DNA of 64,000 nucleotides, taken from NCBI GenBank assembly GCA_016283755.1, contig JAEENO010000032.1:1-64000 (forward strand). The letters are read 5' to 3'. Origin of the DNA: Lachnospiraceae bacterium (lineage in GTDB: Bacteria; Bacillota; Clostridia; Lachnospirales; Lachnospiraceae). Shown here piece after piece: positions 1 to 9,145 of this stretch. Under the pieces are notes generated by a model. That model was not told the origin of the DNA. It did no database searches and was given only the letters and a program-made list of their open reading frames with translations. The translations under genes were made by a program, and so were the position numbers. The first letter of the stretch is position 1. Each line of letters opens with the position of its first letter.

Positions 1-3
1 CAA

Positions 4-87
4 TGCGGAAGATGGGACTTGAACCCACACGTCTATACAAACACAAGATCCTTAGTCTTGCCTGTCTGCCAATTCCAGCACTTCCGC
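4..87 (-). tRNA. tRNA-Leu, anticodon AAG
   Basis: Read on the minus strand, a 7-bp acceptor stem (GCGGAAG at 81-87 with CTTCCGC at 5-11) closes a class II tRNA. The anticodon stem CAAGA/TCTTG encloses the loop CTAAGGA, giving anticodon AAG (leucine, CUU family). The T arm carries GTGGG-TTCAAGT-CCCAT. The long variable arm of tRNA-Leu is present. The discriminator base is A at position 4, and the following bases are TTG, so CCA is not encoded and must be added after transcription. It has its own promoter just upstream. Confidence 0.95.
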
Positions 88-110
88 CCATCACTTCAAG
101 CGACTTAACT

Positions 111-139
111 ATAATATCAAAAGCTACCCCAAATGTCAA
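111..139 (-). promoter_or_regulatory. Sigma-A promoter of tRNA-Leu
   Basis: On the minus strand TTGACA (134-139) and TATTAT (111-116) are separated by 17 bp and lie about 25 bp upstream of the mature tRNA 5' end. This is close to the consensus for the housekeeping sigma factor. Confidence 0.8.
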
Positions 140-191
140 CGAATTTTGTAAAAAAATTCTACAATTCATTTTCCCTTATAATACAATACAA

Positions 192-214
192 ACGGGCACC
201 GATTCGGTGCCCGT
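192..214 (-). terminator. Rho-independent terminator after the TPR-GGDEF gene
   Basis: A 10-bp perfect stem (ACGGGCACCG / CGGTGCCCGT) with a 3-nt loop lies 7 nt after the stop codon of the TPR-GGDEF gene. On the minus strand it is followed by a T-rich stretch. It separates the operon from the tRNA gene promoter. Confidence 0.8.
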
Positions 215-221
215 AAATAAA

Positions 222-1862
222 CTACTTAGTCTCAATCAAGATATACTCTTCTTCGTTCTTTCTCTTCTCATGCTTAATGCTGTCGAACATATAGATACAG
301 TTCTTACCCTTATCCTTGGCATGATAAAGAGCCTTATCCGAGTAGTTTACAATATCGATAAGGTTTCCACCCTTCGATACATCCATATTAAGAACTCCGA
401 CAGAAAGTGTAACCTTACCGTCATGAGGATTAAGCTTATGAGGTATCTTATGTGCAGCTACTGTCTTAACAATTCTTTTTGCTATTTCAGCAACTTTTTC
501 ATCGGAATATCCGTACATTATTCCGAAAAACTCATCACCGCCGTAACGGGCAAATTTTACGTTACTGTTCTCTTCCGATGCACATATGGATGCAACCTTC
601 TTAAGACACTCATCACCCTTTGCATGTCCGTATGTATCGTTAAACTCCTTGAAGTAATCTACATCAATAAAGATAGCTCCTACATTCTTGCCCTTTTCCT
701 TGGCTTCATCCACATAATCATTAATAACCTTCGATAAGGCATTTCTGTTAAGAAGCTTTGTAAGTGGCTCTCTTTCAAGAAGTTTTTCTCTTCTCTTAAG
801 TTCTCTTATGAAGCCCTGCATTTCTTTATTCATTGCTTCGGTCTTCTTCTGAACCACAAGCTGCGAGCTCTTAAGTTCAGCTTCTCGTTGCTTATAGCTT
901 TCATTAAGAATTCTGTAATGCTTTAATGCCTGCTCGTCAACGCCTATCTTATCAAAGTATGCAATCTGAACACGAGATGCAGAAATCTTATCAAGAGACA
1001 TCTTGGTTTTCTCAGCATACTTCCAGAGGAACTCGCCAAGCACATCCGCTCTGTCAAATTCACCGATCTCAATCTGCTTTAATGCTATCTTCTCATAGTC
1101 TCTGTGCAATTCATAAGAATCCACGCCCTGCTTTATTAATTCTAACAGCTTATCAGCGTATTCATTACCCTTTTTAACATTGCCTTTTGAATAATAGATG
1201 CATGCATTTCTGGATAAGTAATTGGACTTATCTATTGCTCTTTCATCATGCTTAAGATTCTCTTTTACTTCCTTAAGAACAGAAAGGGCTTTATCATAAA
1301 GACCAGCCTTCTCATAGAATTCGGAAAGATTGATTCCAAGAACCGCCATAAGACTGTGGCTCTCAGGCTCATTCTTCTTAATGTCCTTAATCGCTTTTTC
1401 GGCATGTCTTATCGCTCTTTCGACATCACCTAACTGATAATATGCCTCCACGATATTATTGGCAATAACATTCTTATACTGACTTAACCTATGCTTTTTA
1501 ACAACCTCATCTGCCGCAGTATAAGCATTTAATGCAAGCTGATACTCTTCGAGTGCAGAATATGAAATTCCAAGAAGATTATTAGTGCGAACTATCATCT
1601 CATAATCCGCGGTCTCGCCAAACATGGCAACACTGTTCAGAGCATAAGAAAGCATACTGCTTCTAGAACCGCTTCTGAATTCAATAAGGCCAAGAACATA
1701 ATTGGCTGAACCTATAAGATAAGGATTGCTTGTTGTCTTACCTTCCTTCAGCATCTTTTTAGCTGCCTTTCCCGCAGCTACCTTGTCCTTGTTGATTAAG
1801 TTAACGATCTCCGCAACCTCTCGCTGTTTTTTTGTTCTGTACTTAATTTCACTCTTTTTCAT
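222..1862 (-). CDS. TPR-repeat diguanylate cyclase (GGDEF)
   Basis: 546 residues. Residues about 20-330 are helical TPR-like repeats with typical A/G/Y spacing. A charged coiled coil (about 320-360) leads into a GGDEF domain from about residue 365. The GGDEF motif is intact (YGGDEF, 440-445), as is the metal-binding aspartate region IDVD (399-402), so an active diguanylate cyclase making c-di-GMP is likely. The RxxD feedback-inhibition site is absent: the residues five before GGDEF read VKFA. No membrane segment is seen, so it is cytoplasmic and the TPR region probably senses a protein or peptide partner. A GGAGG site lies 13 nt before the ATG, which is rather far. It is the last gene of an operon with the GGDEF-EAL gene 31 nt upstream. 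Confidence 0.9.
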   Translation of the reverse strand: MKKSEIKYRTKKQREVAEIVNLINKDKVAAGKAAKKMLKEGKTTSNPYLIGSANYVLGLIEFRSGSRSSMLSYALNSVAMFGETADYEMIVRTNNLLGISYSALEEYQLALNAYTAADEVVKKHRLSQYKNVIANNIVEAYYQLGDVERAIRHAEKAIKDIKKNEPESHSLMAVLGINLSEFYEKAGLYDKALSVLKEVKENLKHDERAIDKSNYLSRNACIYYSKGNVKKGNEYADKLLELIKQGVDSYELHRDYEKIALKQIEIGEFDRADVLGEFLWKYAEKTKMSLDKISASRVQIAYFDKIGVDEQALKHYRILNESYKQREAELKSSQLVVQKKTEAMNKEMQGFIRELKRREKLLEREPLTKLLNRNALSKVINDYVDEAKEKGKNVGAIFIDVDYFKEFNDTYGHAKGDECLKKVASICASEENSNVKFARYGGDEFFGIMYGYSDEKVAEIAKRIVKTVAAHKIPHKLNPHDGKVTLSVGVLNMDVSKGGNLIDIVNYSDKALYHAKDKGKNCIYMFDSIKHEKRKNEEEYILIETK

Positions 1863-1893
1863 AAACCGTGTGAATCCTCCACGTAATCTTTAG

Positions 1894-4536
1894 CTAACGG
1901 TTAATAAACTTTAATTCAAATTCATCATATGGCATAGGCTCAGCAAAATAGAATCCCTGTATCATATCTACTTTGCTCTCCTTTACTATGTCGAGCTGCG
2001 TCTTCTCTTCAACACCCTCGACACATACATTCATGTCCATTACTTTAGCTAATTCCGTCACCATACGAACAAAAGTCTGTGAATATTCATCCTTGCCCAC
2101 ATCACGAACAAAACATCTGTCTACCTTAATTATATCAATCGGCATCTCATGAATATGATTAAGTGAAGAATATCCCGTTCCGAAATCATCAAGCGCCACC
2201 TTTACGCCGGATTTCTTAATATTACCAAGCAAGCTCTTCATGTAAGTAATATCATTGATTGCCAGGCTTTCCGTAACCTCAAGGGTAAGATTCTTAGGCT
2301 CAAGTCCTGTATCACGCAAGACCTCCAATATCCTATCCTTCATATCATTCTGTAAAAGCTGAACTACCGAGAAGTTAACGTTCACCTTAAAATCCGGATT
2401 ACCCATGTCATTCCAACGCTTGCATGCAGTACATGCTTCACGCAAGACATAGTCTCCGATAAGTGTAATAAGGCCAAGGTCCTCGGCAAGCGGAATGAAA
2501 TCGCCCGGTTTTAGTCTTCCCAATTCCGGTGAATTCCATCTTACAAGTGCTTCGGCACCTATACATTTCTCGCCCTGTTCTGTTACATCTATGATCGGTT
2601 GGTAATATACTTCAAATTCCTCTTCCGGATGCACGCATGCATTGCGGAGAGCTTTTTCCATATCAAGACGCTTAACTTCGTTGTAATTCGTCTCGCTGTC
2701 ATAGAACACTATCTTATTCTTACCGCTTCGCTTTGCTTCAGATAAAGCTATATCGGCTTTTCTTATCGCATCGCTCGGCGATTCCGCATCAAGCGGGAAT
2801 CTGCATACACCGGCACTTGCGGTACAGAAATATTCTCCGCCTCTAAGTTGCCACGGATGTGAGAAAAGATCTTCAACCCTCTGAAGAATCGGATTAATCT
2901 CTTCATAAGCCTTACCGGTTATTATAATTAAGAATTCGTCTCCGCCGACTCTGTAACAGGTATTCTCTATACCTCTTATATGGCGAAGATTTGTTCCAAT
3001 CGCTTTAAGAAGTATATCGCCGTACTGATGTCCCAAGCCATCGTTAATATGTTTGAAATCATCAAGGTCTATGAATACAATCGCGCCATTCTCCTTATTC
3101 TCTTTGGCAAGATTAACATATACCTGAAGATCCTGCTCGCAGCGCATACGGTTAAATAATCCCGTAAGCGAATCAACATTGGTCGACTTCTCAATGTTAT
3201 ATTCGTATATCTTATTCTTGGTTATATCGTAGATTGTGTATAATTCTACCGCTCTGCCGTCAACCCAGGCTATTGTCTTCTGTCTTATCTCAAGCCAGCG
3301 GTTAAGAGCTTTTACATGATACTCTACAACCAGTTCTCCGTGCTCAAAGAAATCCGCAAGTCTTATCTTCTTAAGTTCATTGGACAAGTCCTTATCAAAG
3401 ACATCGTTAGCAAAAAGAAGATTCCTCGTTATCGGATCGATTACTATTATCGAGCACTCCATACTGCTTAAGATTTCTTCCAGGGATGATAACGAACTTG
3501 TAAGCGAATTCTGCGCAACACGCTTCGTTATAATACTCTGAAGAATCTTCCTTACGTCCGATATAAATCTTACGCTCTCATACTGAAATACTCGTTCTTT
3601 GTTAATACACTTAAAGGCAAGATACATTATTATCTCGCTCTTTAATGTAATCGGAAATACAATGTATGCCTTGATTCCCTCTTTATCAAGGAAATCTCTC
3701 TGTTCTTTCTTAAGATCCGTATTAGATGATATAATGAAATTCTCGCCCTTAAAGAACGGGTAATTCTCAATCGGAATATCCTGTTCTCTCTCCATACAGG
3801 CATACTTACTGTCAGCCGCCCACTCACTTATAACGGATACAGTGACATTATCACTGTTGATTCTGTATAAATCAGCTACATCTATGTCTAAGTATTCACA
3901 GACCATCTTGAATACGTCTTCTACAATCTTAACAATATCCTTTTCGGATTCGAGCATCTGCACGATGTCCGTTATAAGTGCAGATCTTACATAATCTTCC
4001 TCAAGCTTCAATGAATCCTGCTGCATCTCGTTTAATAAAAGCTCTGCCTTCTGCTCATTGGCGCTTGATGTTAAATACTCCGATAGAACTTTTACACTTA
4101 ATTCAACAACTCTCTCATATTCGTTAAGCTCAATAAGCTTAATCTTCTCGGGAATCTCCGCATCCTTAATCGAATCACTTATAACTCCCGTAATAATCAT
4201 TACGCCTTTAGGGATGCCGTCAAGTCTTAAGACGACAGCCTCGCTTACAACATATTCCGATTCGGTCGGAACCGATATAAGCTCCTCTACGAAGTTGTTC
4301 TCGATATTGCCCGCAACTTCCTGCATGTTCGCAATAGGCACATGCTTCTTTATAAACGCCGACTCTTCCTCGGTATCCGTGTCCAAGTCGGATATGACAT
4401 TGCCGCCTATGTCCAATGTCAAGGCATAGACCCCGTTAGCTTCGTATAAAAAGTGCTGAAGCGCCGGGATAAACGAATTATCAAGGTCTAATTTCTTAGA
4501 ACTTGAATAATTCTCTTTTTCACTCACTCTCATCAT
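1894..4536 (-). CDS. GAF/PAS-GGDEF-EAL c-di-GMP turnover protein
   Basis: 880 residues. The first 130 residues form an unassigned sensory region. A GAF-like domain spans about 185-340 and a PAS-like segment about 345-445. The GGDEF domain (about 455-615) has an intact GGDEF at 531-535, and the EAL domain (about 625-880) has EALVRW at 662-667, the DDFGTGYSSL loop and VEGVEE near the end. Both catalytic halves look intact, so the protein may make or degrade c-di-GMP depending on its sensor. No RxxD I-site is seen (RGIE instead). No transmembrane helix is evident. The start is one of two adjacent ATG codons with a weak ribosome binding site, 11 nt after the methyltransferase stop, so translational coupling is likely. 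Confidence 0.92.
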   Translation of the reverse strand: MMRVSEKENYSSSKKLDLDNSFIPALQHFLYEANGVYALTLDIGGNVISDLDTDTEEESAFIKKHVPIANMQEVAGNIENNFVEELISVPTESEYVVSEAVVLRLDGIPKGVMIITGVISDSIKDAEIPEKIKLIELNEYERVVELSVKVLSEYLTSSANEQKAELLLNEMQQDSLKLEEDYVRSALITDIVQMLESEKDIVKIVEDVFKMVCEYLDIDVADLYRINSDNVTVSVISEWAADSKYACMEREQDIPIENYPFFKGENFIISSNTDLKKEQRDFLDKEGIKAYIVFPITLKSEIIMYLAFKCINKERVFQYESVRFISDVRKILQSIITKRVAQNSLTSSLSSLEEILSSMECSIIVIDPITRNLLFANDVFDKDLSNELKKIRLADFFEHGELVVEYHVKALNRWLEIRQKTIAWVDGRAVELYTIYDITKNKIYEYNIEKSTNVDSLTGLFNRMRCEQDLQVYVNLAKENKENGAIVFIDLDDFKHINDGLGHQYGDILLKAIGTNLRHIRGIENTCYRVGGDEFLIIITGKAYEEINPILQRVEDLFSHPWQLRGGEYFCTASAGVCRFPLDAESPSDAIRKADIALSEAKRSGKNKIVFYDSETNYNEVKRLDMEKALRNACVHPEEEFEVYYQPIIDVTEQGEKCIGAEALVRWNSPELGRLKPGDFIPLAEDLGLITLIGDYVLREACTACKRWNDMGNPDFKVNVNFSVVQLLQNDMKDRILEVLRDTGLEPKNLTLEVTESLAINDITYMKSLLGNIKKSGVKVALDDFGTGYSSLNHIHEMPIDIIKVDRCFVRDVGKDEYSQTFVRMVTELAKVMDMNVCVEGVEEKTQLDIVKESKVDMIQGFYFAEPMPYDEFELKFINR

Positions 4537-4547
4537 TATTCCATTCG

Positions 4548-6038
4548 TTACTTTCTATATATTATATATAAATGCGAATCCGTTCTCTCATCAATAACGA
4601 AGTCGCGTTCCAGTCTGTAACTGTCCTGATATATACGAAGATTCTTCTTAATCTCGTTATGCTCGTTACCGTAAACTATCATAACAGCATCTTCTTTTAA
4701 AAGCTCTAACCCCTTCTTAAACAGGCAACCGTATATATCTCTTATCTCACCGATACCGATCTTATCGCTCTTAACAGGCATATCAGTGATAATCTCATCA
4801 AACTTATACTCATGAGTAAAGTCCGCAAAGTTACGCTGAACATAATGGATATCGGGGCCTATTAATTCGGAATTACTTCTCGCCTTCTCTATAGCTTCAC
4901 CGTAGAAATCAACACCGTAAGCACTTTCGGTGCTAACAGCAAGTCTTCTCTCTAAAAGCATGGTTCCGACACCGCAGAAAGGATCTAATATTCTTACGTC
5001 TTTCTTAAGATAAGGTCTTGCCATCTCTACGATTGTTGCGGCCATATTAGGCTTAATCGACTGGGAGATATACTCCTTCCTGTAATTAAAACGCATATCC
5101 TTATATAGGCAGAGCTTAAGGTATAATTTAACCTTATCTCCGGCGCTTTTTAACCGTAATTCTATCTCATAATTCGACGGAACGTTAATAAGCTTATTGC
5201 CTGTATACTTCTGAACATCCTTGGTTAAAGCCCTTATGTATCCGCTTCTGTCATCGCCGGTAATCTTCGCATCCGCATCAATTCTGTAAAAGTAAGGTGT
5301 TTCTCCGATAAGCGCACCATTTAAAAAACGAATAATACCGGACATTGCAACAAATCCGGCGGCGTCATGCGGCGTTAAGCCCTCAAGGTCGCGCTCGCCT
5401 ATATAAACCAAAGCTTCTTCAAAAGTTCTGACCTTATATAAAGCATCGTAATCGGAGGTCTTAACCATAACTCCGCCACGGACCTTCTTCTTCGGCATGC
5501 CGTGAATTGATGCCAGTGTATAATCTTCAAGTCCGTGCTTGGTTGTTAAAAGGACTTCCGTTGTATCCCCTAACTTATTAAACGCATGCTCTTTAATCTT
5601 ATTCTTGGAAAGAAGCATATCGTAAAGCGTTCTTATCTCACTTAAGACATGTACTTCTTCATCTTCTTTGAAATTACCGTTAAGCAATTCCTTAAGTTTA
5701 TCCTTAAGTCTATCCGCGAACTTACCATACTTAAATGCTGAAATCGCCATAAGCATATCTTCGCGAACATATAAAGTCTCTTCACGAAGGTAGGCATTAA
5801 ATATAGGTTCAAGGGCATCCTCGTCACCCGTCATCGAAAGAATCTTAGCCGATGCTCTTCTTACCTTAGGATCGCCGTCTTCAAGAAACTTATAGAAAAT
5901 GTCTTTAACCGCGCTATTCCTAAGACAAGCCTTAAACTCACGAAGCTCGTCCGCATCCTTAATAAGGTCGCGTACCTTAATAAGCGTGGCCCTTATATCA
6001 TTTCCGTCTTTCAAATTCTGAATCAGCGATTCTACCAT
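4548..6038 (-). CDS. HEAT-repeat/THUMP-like class I RNA or protein methyltransferase
   Basis: 496 residues. Residues about 1-155 are HEAT-like helical repeats (for example DPKVRRASAKIL). Residues about 190-330 resemble the N-terminal part of UPF0020/THUMP-type RNA methylases. The SAM-binding motif I DPFCGVGT is at 352-359 and the catalytic-loop motif is TDMPVKS at 418-424. That motif is closer to the DLPFG type of guanosine-N2 methyltransferases than to NPPY. Substrate is inferred, probably tRNA or rRNA. It is the first gene of the operon with the two GGDEF genes. The start is chosen by AAGAGGTAG just upstream. The fusion of HEAT repeats to the methylase is unusual. Confidence 0.7.
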   Translation of the reverse strand: MVESLIQNLKDGNDIRATLIKVRDLIKDADELREFKACLRNSAVKDIFYKFLEDGDPKVRRASAKILSMTGDEDALEPIFNAYLREETLYVREDMLMAISAFKYGKFADRLKDKLKELLNGNFKEDEEVHVLSEIRTLYDMLLSKNKIKEHAFNKLGDTTEVLLTTKHGLEDYTLASIHGMPKKKVRGGVMVKTSDYDALYKVRTFEEALVYIGERDLEGLTPHDAAGFVAMSGIIRFLNGALIGETPYFYRIDADAKITGDDRSGYIRALTKDVQKYTGNKLINVPSNYEIELRLKSAGDKVKLYLKLCLYKDMRFNYRKEYISQSIKPNMAATIVEMARPYLKKDVRILDPFCGVGTMLLERRLAVSTESAYGVDFYGEAIEKARSNSELIGPDIHYVQRNFADFTHEYKFDEIITDMPVKSDKIGIGEIRDIYGCLFKKGLELLKEDAVMIVYGNEHNEIKKNLRIYQDSYRLERDFVIDERTDSHLYIIYRK

Positions 6039-6099
6039 TGCTACCTCTTAACTAATACATGCCCAAAACAATATATTTCAAGGCATAACATACATAATT

Positions 6100-6128
6100 A
6101 TTTTATCATATACAACAAGAACACGCAA
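6100..6128 (-). promoter_or_regulatory. Candidate promoter of the methyltransferase/GGDEF operon
   Basis: On the minus strand TTGCGT (6123-6128) and TAAAAT (6100-6105) are 17 bp apart, 60 bp upstream of the methyltransferase start. Both hexamers differ from consensus, so this is a moderate call. Confidence 0.4.
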
Positions 6129-6187
6129 GGCATTGACACCCTCCGTGTTCTTATGAATTCGGCATTAAAAAACACCTAAAACATCAT

Positions 6188-6213
6188 AAACCGCAGGCTT
6201 TCGCATGCGGTTT
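6188..6213 (-). terminator. Terminator hairpin after exoA
   Basis: AAACCGCA and TGCGGTTT form an 8-bp stem, continued by GC-GAAA-GC after one mismatch. On the minus strand it is followed by a T-rich but interrupted stretch. It lies 124 nt after the exoA stop. Confidence 0.5.
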
Positions 6214-6246
6214 AAGAAGAAGGTTTATGAAAAAGTTATATCACTT

Positions 6247-6274
6247 TTGTTCAAGCGACATATGCTAGTATAGT
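6247..6274 (+). promoter_or_regulatory. Orphan plus-strand promoter-like sequence opposite the exoA 3' end
   Basis: TTGTTC (6247-6252), a 16-bp spacer and TATAGT (6269-6274) point towards exoA from its 3' side. No convincing plus-strand gene follows; a 27-codon frame starts at 6316 (AAAGG site about 10 nt before it) and overlaps the exoA end in antisense. The rest of the gap 6214-6337 shows nothing else. Confidence 0.25.
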
Positions 6275-6337
6275 ATTTACTTATGGATATGTCTTGTCTG
6301 AAAGGTAAAATAAATATGAACTTTTGTAACCAATTAA

Positions 6338-7096
6338 TTAATCGAGATCTATCAATAATTCCACCGGACAATGATCCGATCCGAGCACCTCTGTCTTAAT
6401 ATCCGCAGCCTTTAATTTATCCTTAAGACACTCCGAAACTATGAAATAATCAATTCTCCATCCCGCATTCTTTTCACGTGATTTAAAACGATAAGACCAC
6501 CAGCTGTATATATCTGTTCGATCAGGATAAAAGAATCTGAACGTATCGATATACCCATGGCTTAGCACGTTAGAAAACTTCTCACGTTCTTCATCCGTAA
6601 AGCCCGCGTTTTTATGATTGGTCTTGGGATTCTTCAAGTCTATCTCCTCATGTGCCACATTAAGGTCTCCGCAATAGATAACAGGCTTCTTATTATTGAG
6701 CGAATCTATATAAGACAGGAAATCGTCTTCCCACTTCATCCTGTAATCGAGTCTCTCCAATTCCTGCCTTGAGTTCGGAACGTAAACCGAGACAAGATAA
6801 AAGCGCTCATATTCAAGTGTTATAACACGCCCTTCGTGATCATGTTCATCTATCCCGATTCCGTATGTAACTGCTATCGGCTCCTTCTTTGCAAATACAG
6901 CAACTCCCGAATAACCCTTTTTATCCGCATAATTCCAATATTGATGATAACCGGGAAGGTTAAGCTTAATCTGACCTTCCTGAACTTTACTCTCGTTAAT
7001 GCAAAAGATATCCGCATTTGCCTCGTTAAAAAAGTCCATAAAATTCTTGTCCAGGCAAGCGCGGATTCCGTTAACATTCCATGATACTAACTTCAT
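6338..7096 (-). CDS. exoA: Exodeoxyribonuclease III (AP endonuclease)
   Basis: 252 residues, the usual length for ExoA/XthA. It cuts at abasic sites and trims 3' ends in base excision repair, in the cytoplasm. Family motifs are present in order: WNVNGIRA near the N terminus, NESKVQ (metal-binding glutamate, usually ETK), GYSGVAVF, YCGDLNVAHEEIDL (catalytic Asp/Asn), GFTDEERE, WRIDYF and the C-terminal GSDHCPVEL with the catalytic Asp-His pair. GGAGG lies just upstream of the ATG. It follows the HPt gene by 11 nt, so it is probably transcribed with the sensor kinase, an unexpected partner for a repair enzyme. Confidence 0.95.
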   Translation of the reverse strand: MKLVSWNVNGIRACLDKNFMDFFNEANADIFCINESKVQEGQIKLNLPGYHQYWNYADKKGYSGVAVFAKKEPIAVTYGIGIDEHDHEGRVITLEYERFYLVSVYVPNSRQELERLDYRMKWEDDFLSYIDSLNNKKPVIYCGDLNVAHEEIDLKNPKTNHKNAGFTDEEREKFSNVLSHGYIDTFRFFYPDRTDIYSWWSYRFKSREKNAGWRIDYFIVSECLKDKLKAADIKTEVLGSDHCPVELLIDLD

Positions 7097-7107
7097 GAAA
7101 CCTCCAA

Positions 7108-7458
7108 TTATAAGCTTTTATATACTGCAAGAAAATCCTGCATTTTTCTGTCAACATCGTTAAACTCAGCCGTAAGATTATCATAATTCTTATGTCTTAA
7201 TGATTCCACAAGTATACATGAGGAATCGAAAAGAGGCACGAGTCCCAAGTTACCTGCAACACCCTTTAAGGCATGCGCTATTTCAAAGGCATTGTCATAA
7301 GAACCTGATTCTATATTGTTCTTAAGTTCAGTTATATTCGTAGTCTCGACGAATTCCTGAAGACAGGTTGCATATAACTCCTCGTCGTCCATAAATCTGT
7401 CAAGCACGCCCTCTATATCCGCTCCGTAAGCAGTCATACCATCAAGTAATTTACTCAT
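7108..7458 (-). CDS. Histidine phosphotransfer (HPt) protein
   Basis: 116 residues, a stand-alone HPt four-helix domain. The phospho-accepting histidine is H62 in AHALKGVAGNLG, matching the HxxKG signature. Its ATG directly follows the TAG stop of the hybrid kinase with no gap, so the two are translated together. It very likely takes phosphate from the receiver domain of that kinase and passes it to an unidentified response regulator, since none is adjacent. The ribosome binding site GGGAG lies in the last codons of the kinase gene. Confidence 0.9.
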   Translation of the reverse strand: MSKLLDGMTAYGADIEGVLDRFMDDEELYATCLQEFVETTNITELKNNIESGSYDNAFEIAHALKGVAGNLGLVPLFDSSCILVESLRHKNYDNLTAEFNDVDRKMQDFLAVYKSL

Positions 7459-9060
7459 CTAGTCTCCCTTCTTCTCAAAGAACTTATCGAATATCTTCTG
7501 AACATACTGCGGTTGAATCGGCTTGCCAATGTGCTCATCCATACCTGCATTCTTAGCGTTCTCTATATCACGCGGCAATACATCCGCGGTCATTGCGATA
7601 ATCTTAATAGACTTGGCATCTTCCTTACCGGATTCTCTTATAAGCTTAGTTGCTTCATAACCGTTCATAATCGGCATCTGAATATCCATAAGTATAAGAT
7701 CGAAATGTCCTGCAGGATTCTCTGTGTATATATCAACGGCTTCCTTACCGTTCTCAGCCATTTCAACCTCCGCACCGAAGCGCTTAAGCATATTGTTGGC
7801 AACAAGACGGTTGGCAGTCTGATCTTCTACCAAAAGTGCTCGCTTGCCTTCGAGCACCTGCTTAATCTCGGTACGTTTTCTTACTATAACTTCATTATCA
7901 ATGAATGTTACAGGGTCATATGCTCTGACAATCGTACCTTCATTAAGTTCGCTCTCTATCGTAACCTCGGCGCCCTTAGCCTCGGCAATATTCTTAACAA
8001 CGGAAAGTCCGAGTCCCGGTCCTCCCGAATAATTACCCGTTATATCTTTTTCACTGAAGAAAGGCTCAAATACGCGCTGAAGGTTCTCTTTATCGATACC
8101 CTTGCCTTCATCGATAATCTCGAATATATAAGCGCCCTTTTTAGCTCCCGGCTTGCTTTCTTCGGTAATCTTAATCTTAATCTTACCGTCTGCCGGAGAA
8201 AACTTAGCCGCATTGCTTAAAATGTTAATACCCGCTCTCTTTAATCTCTCTTCATCAAGCATTGCAACTTCATGCTTAACATCGAGTTCATATATAAGTT
8301 CCTGACCCGGCTTCTTATAAGTCGAATCAAATTCCTCGATAACATCCTGTACTGCCTGTCTTATGCTGCAAGGATGAACCTGCAGATTAACAGAACCCGA
8401 TTCGAGCGCACTTGAATCAAGAATATTACTTACTACATTGGTTAATTCCTTGGCGGACGCAAGCATAATATCGCAACATTCTATAACTTTATTCTTATCA
8501 TCGATATTATCCTTGGCAATCTCAGCCATTCCGACTATGGCATTAAGAGGCGTTCTAATCTCATGTGACATATTGGCAAAGAAAGACTCCCTGGCATGGT
8601 TAGCCTTACCGAGACGCTCCATCGCCATCGAGATTAATTCCTTCTGGTTCTTATTCTGCAATACAAGCTCGGTTATATCAGTAGTTGTAGCTATTATATG
8701 CTTCTTATCATCATCCGTATAAGCAAACTCTGTCTGATAATTTCTTACCTTACCGCGCTTGTTCTTGGACTCAAACTGAACCACATATGTATCGGATTTC
8801 TCCAATTCTTCGATAATCTTAGACATTCTTGTCTTCTTGATAAGGTCTTCTACCTGAACATTTTGAACATTGGCAAGATAAAAGCGCGCAGTTACAATGT
8901 CTATATTATCGATAACTCCCTTTTCCGCGAAGTCACCAACCGAACCTACAAGCTCTTCACCCTCAAGAGTCTCTGTATTCACAATAATAACGCTCACATA
9001 GTCATGCTTAAATGCGTGTTTTAAAAATTGTCTTTCCGCATCGGATATAGTATCTTTCAT
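7459..9060 (-). CDS. Cytoplasmic hybrid histidine kinase (HisKA-HATPase-REC)
   Basis: 533 residues without transmembrane segments. Residues 1-130 form a PAS-like input region. HisKA has its phospho-histidine at H166 in SHEIRTP. The HATPase domain shows the N box (NILSNAAKFSP), G1 (DEGKGID) and G2 (GPGLGLSVV). A receiver domain spans about 405-530 with acceptor D459 in LILMDIQMP. Together with the HPt gene it makes a complete His-Asp-His relay. A GAGGG site precedes the ATG by a long AT-rich spacer. A TATAAT box at 9100-9105 lies upstream, but no clear -35 was found. Confidence 0.93.
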   Translation of the reverse strand: MKDTISDAERQFLKHAFKHDYVSVIIVNTETLEGEELVGSVGDFAEKGVIDNIDIVTARFYLANVQNVQVEDLIKKTRMSKIIEELEKSDTYVVQFESKNKRGKVRNYQTEFAYTDDDKKHIIATTTDITELVLQNKNQKELISMAMERLGKANHARESFFANMSHEIRTPLNAIVGMAEIAKDNIDDKNKVIECCDIMLASAKELTNVVSNILDSSALESGSVNLQVHPCSIRQAVQDVIEEFDSTYKKPGQELIYELDVKHEVAMLDEERLKRAGINILSNAAKFSPADGKIKIKITEESKPGAKKGAYIFEIIDEGKGIDKENLQRVFEPFFSEKDITGNYSGGPGLGLSVVKNIAEAKGAEVTIESELNEGTIVRAYDPVTFIDNEVIVRKRTEIKQVLEGKRALLVEDQTANRLVANNMLKRFGAEVEMAENGKEAVDIYTENPAGHFDLILMDIQMPIMNGYEATKLIRESGKEDAKSIKIIAMTADVLPRDIENAKNAGMDEHIGKPIQPQYVQKIFDKFFEKKGD

Positions 9061-9145
9061 CTATATAGTTCCCTCATTATTACAAATTTAGACAAATAAA
9101 TTATATCAAAAGCCCCGTTAAAATTGTTTGAAATATTAGTGAAAT

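Noticed and set aside
3..737. 244-codon plus-strand frame starting in the tRNA region
   Set aside because: It crosses the tRNA-Leu gene, its promoter and the antisense of the TPR-GGDEF gene; composition is not protein-like.
6316..6399. 27-codon plus-strand frame near the exoA 3' end
   Set aside because: Too short and antisense to exoA, with weak ribosome binding site; kept only as a possible RNA promoter.
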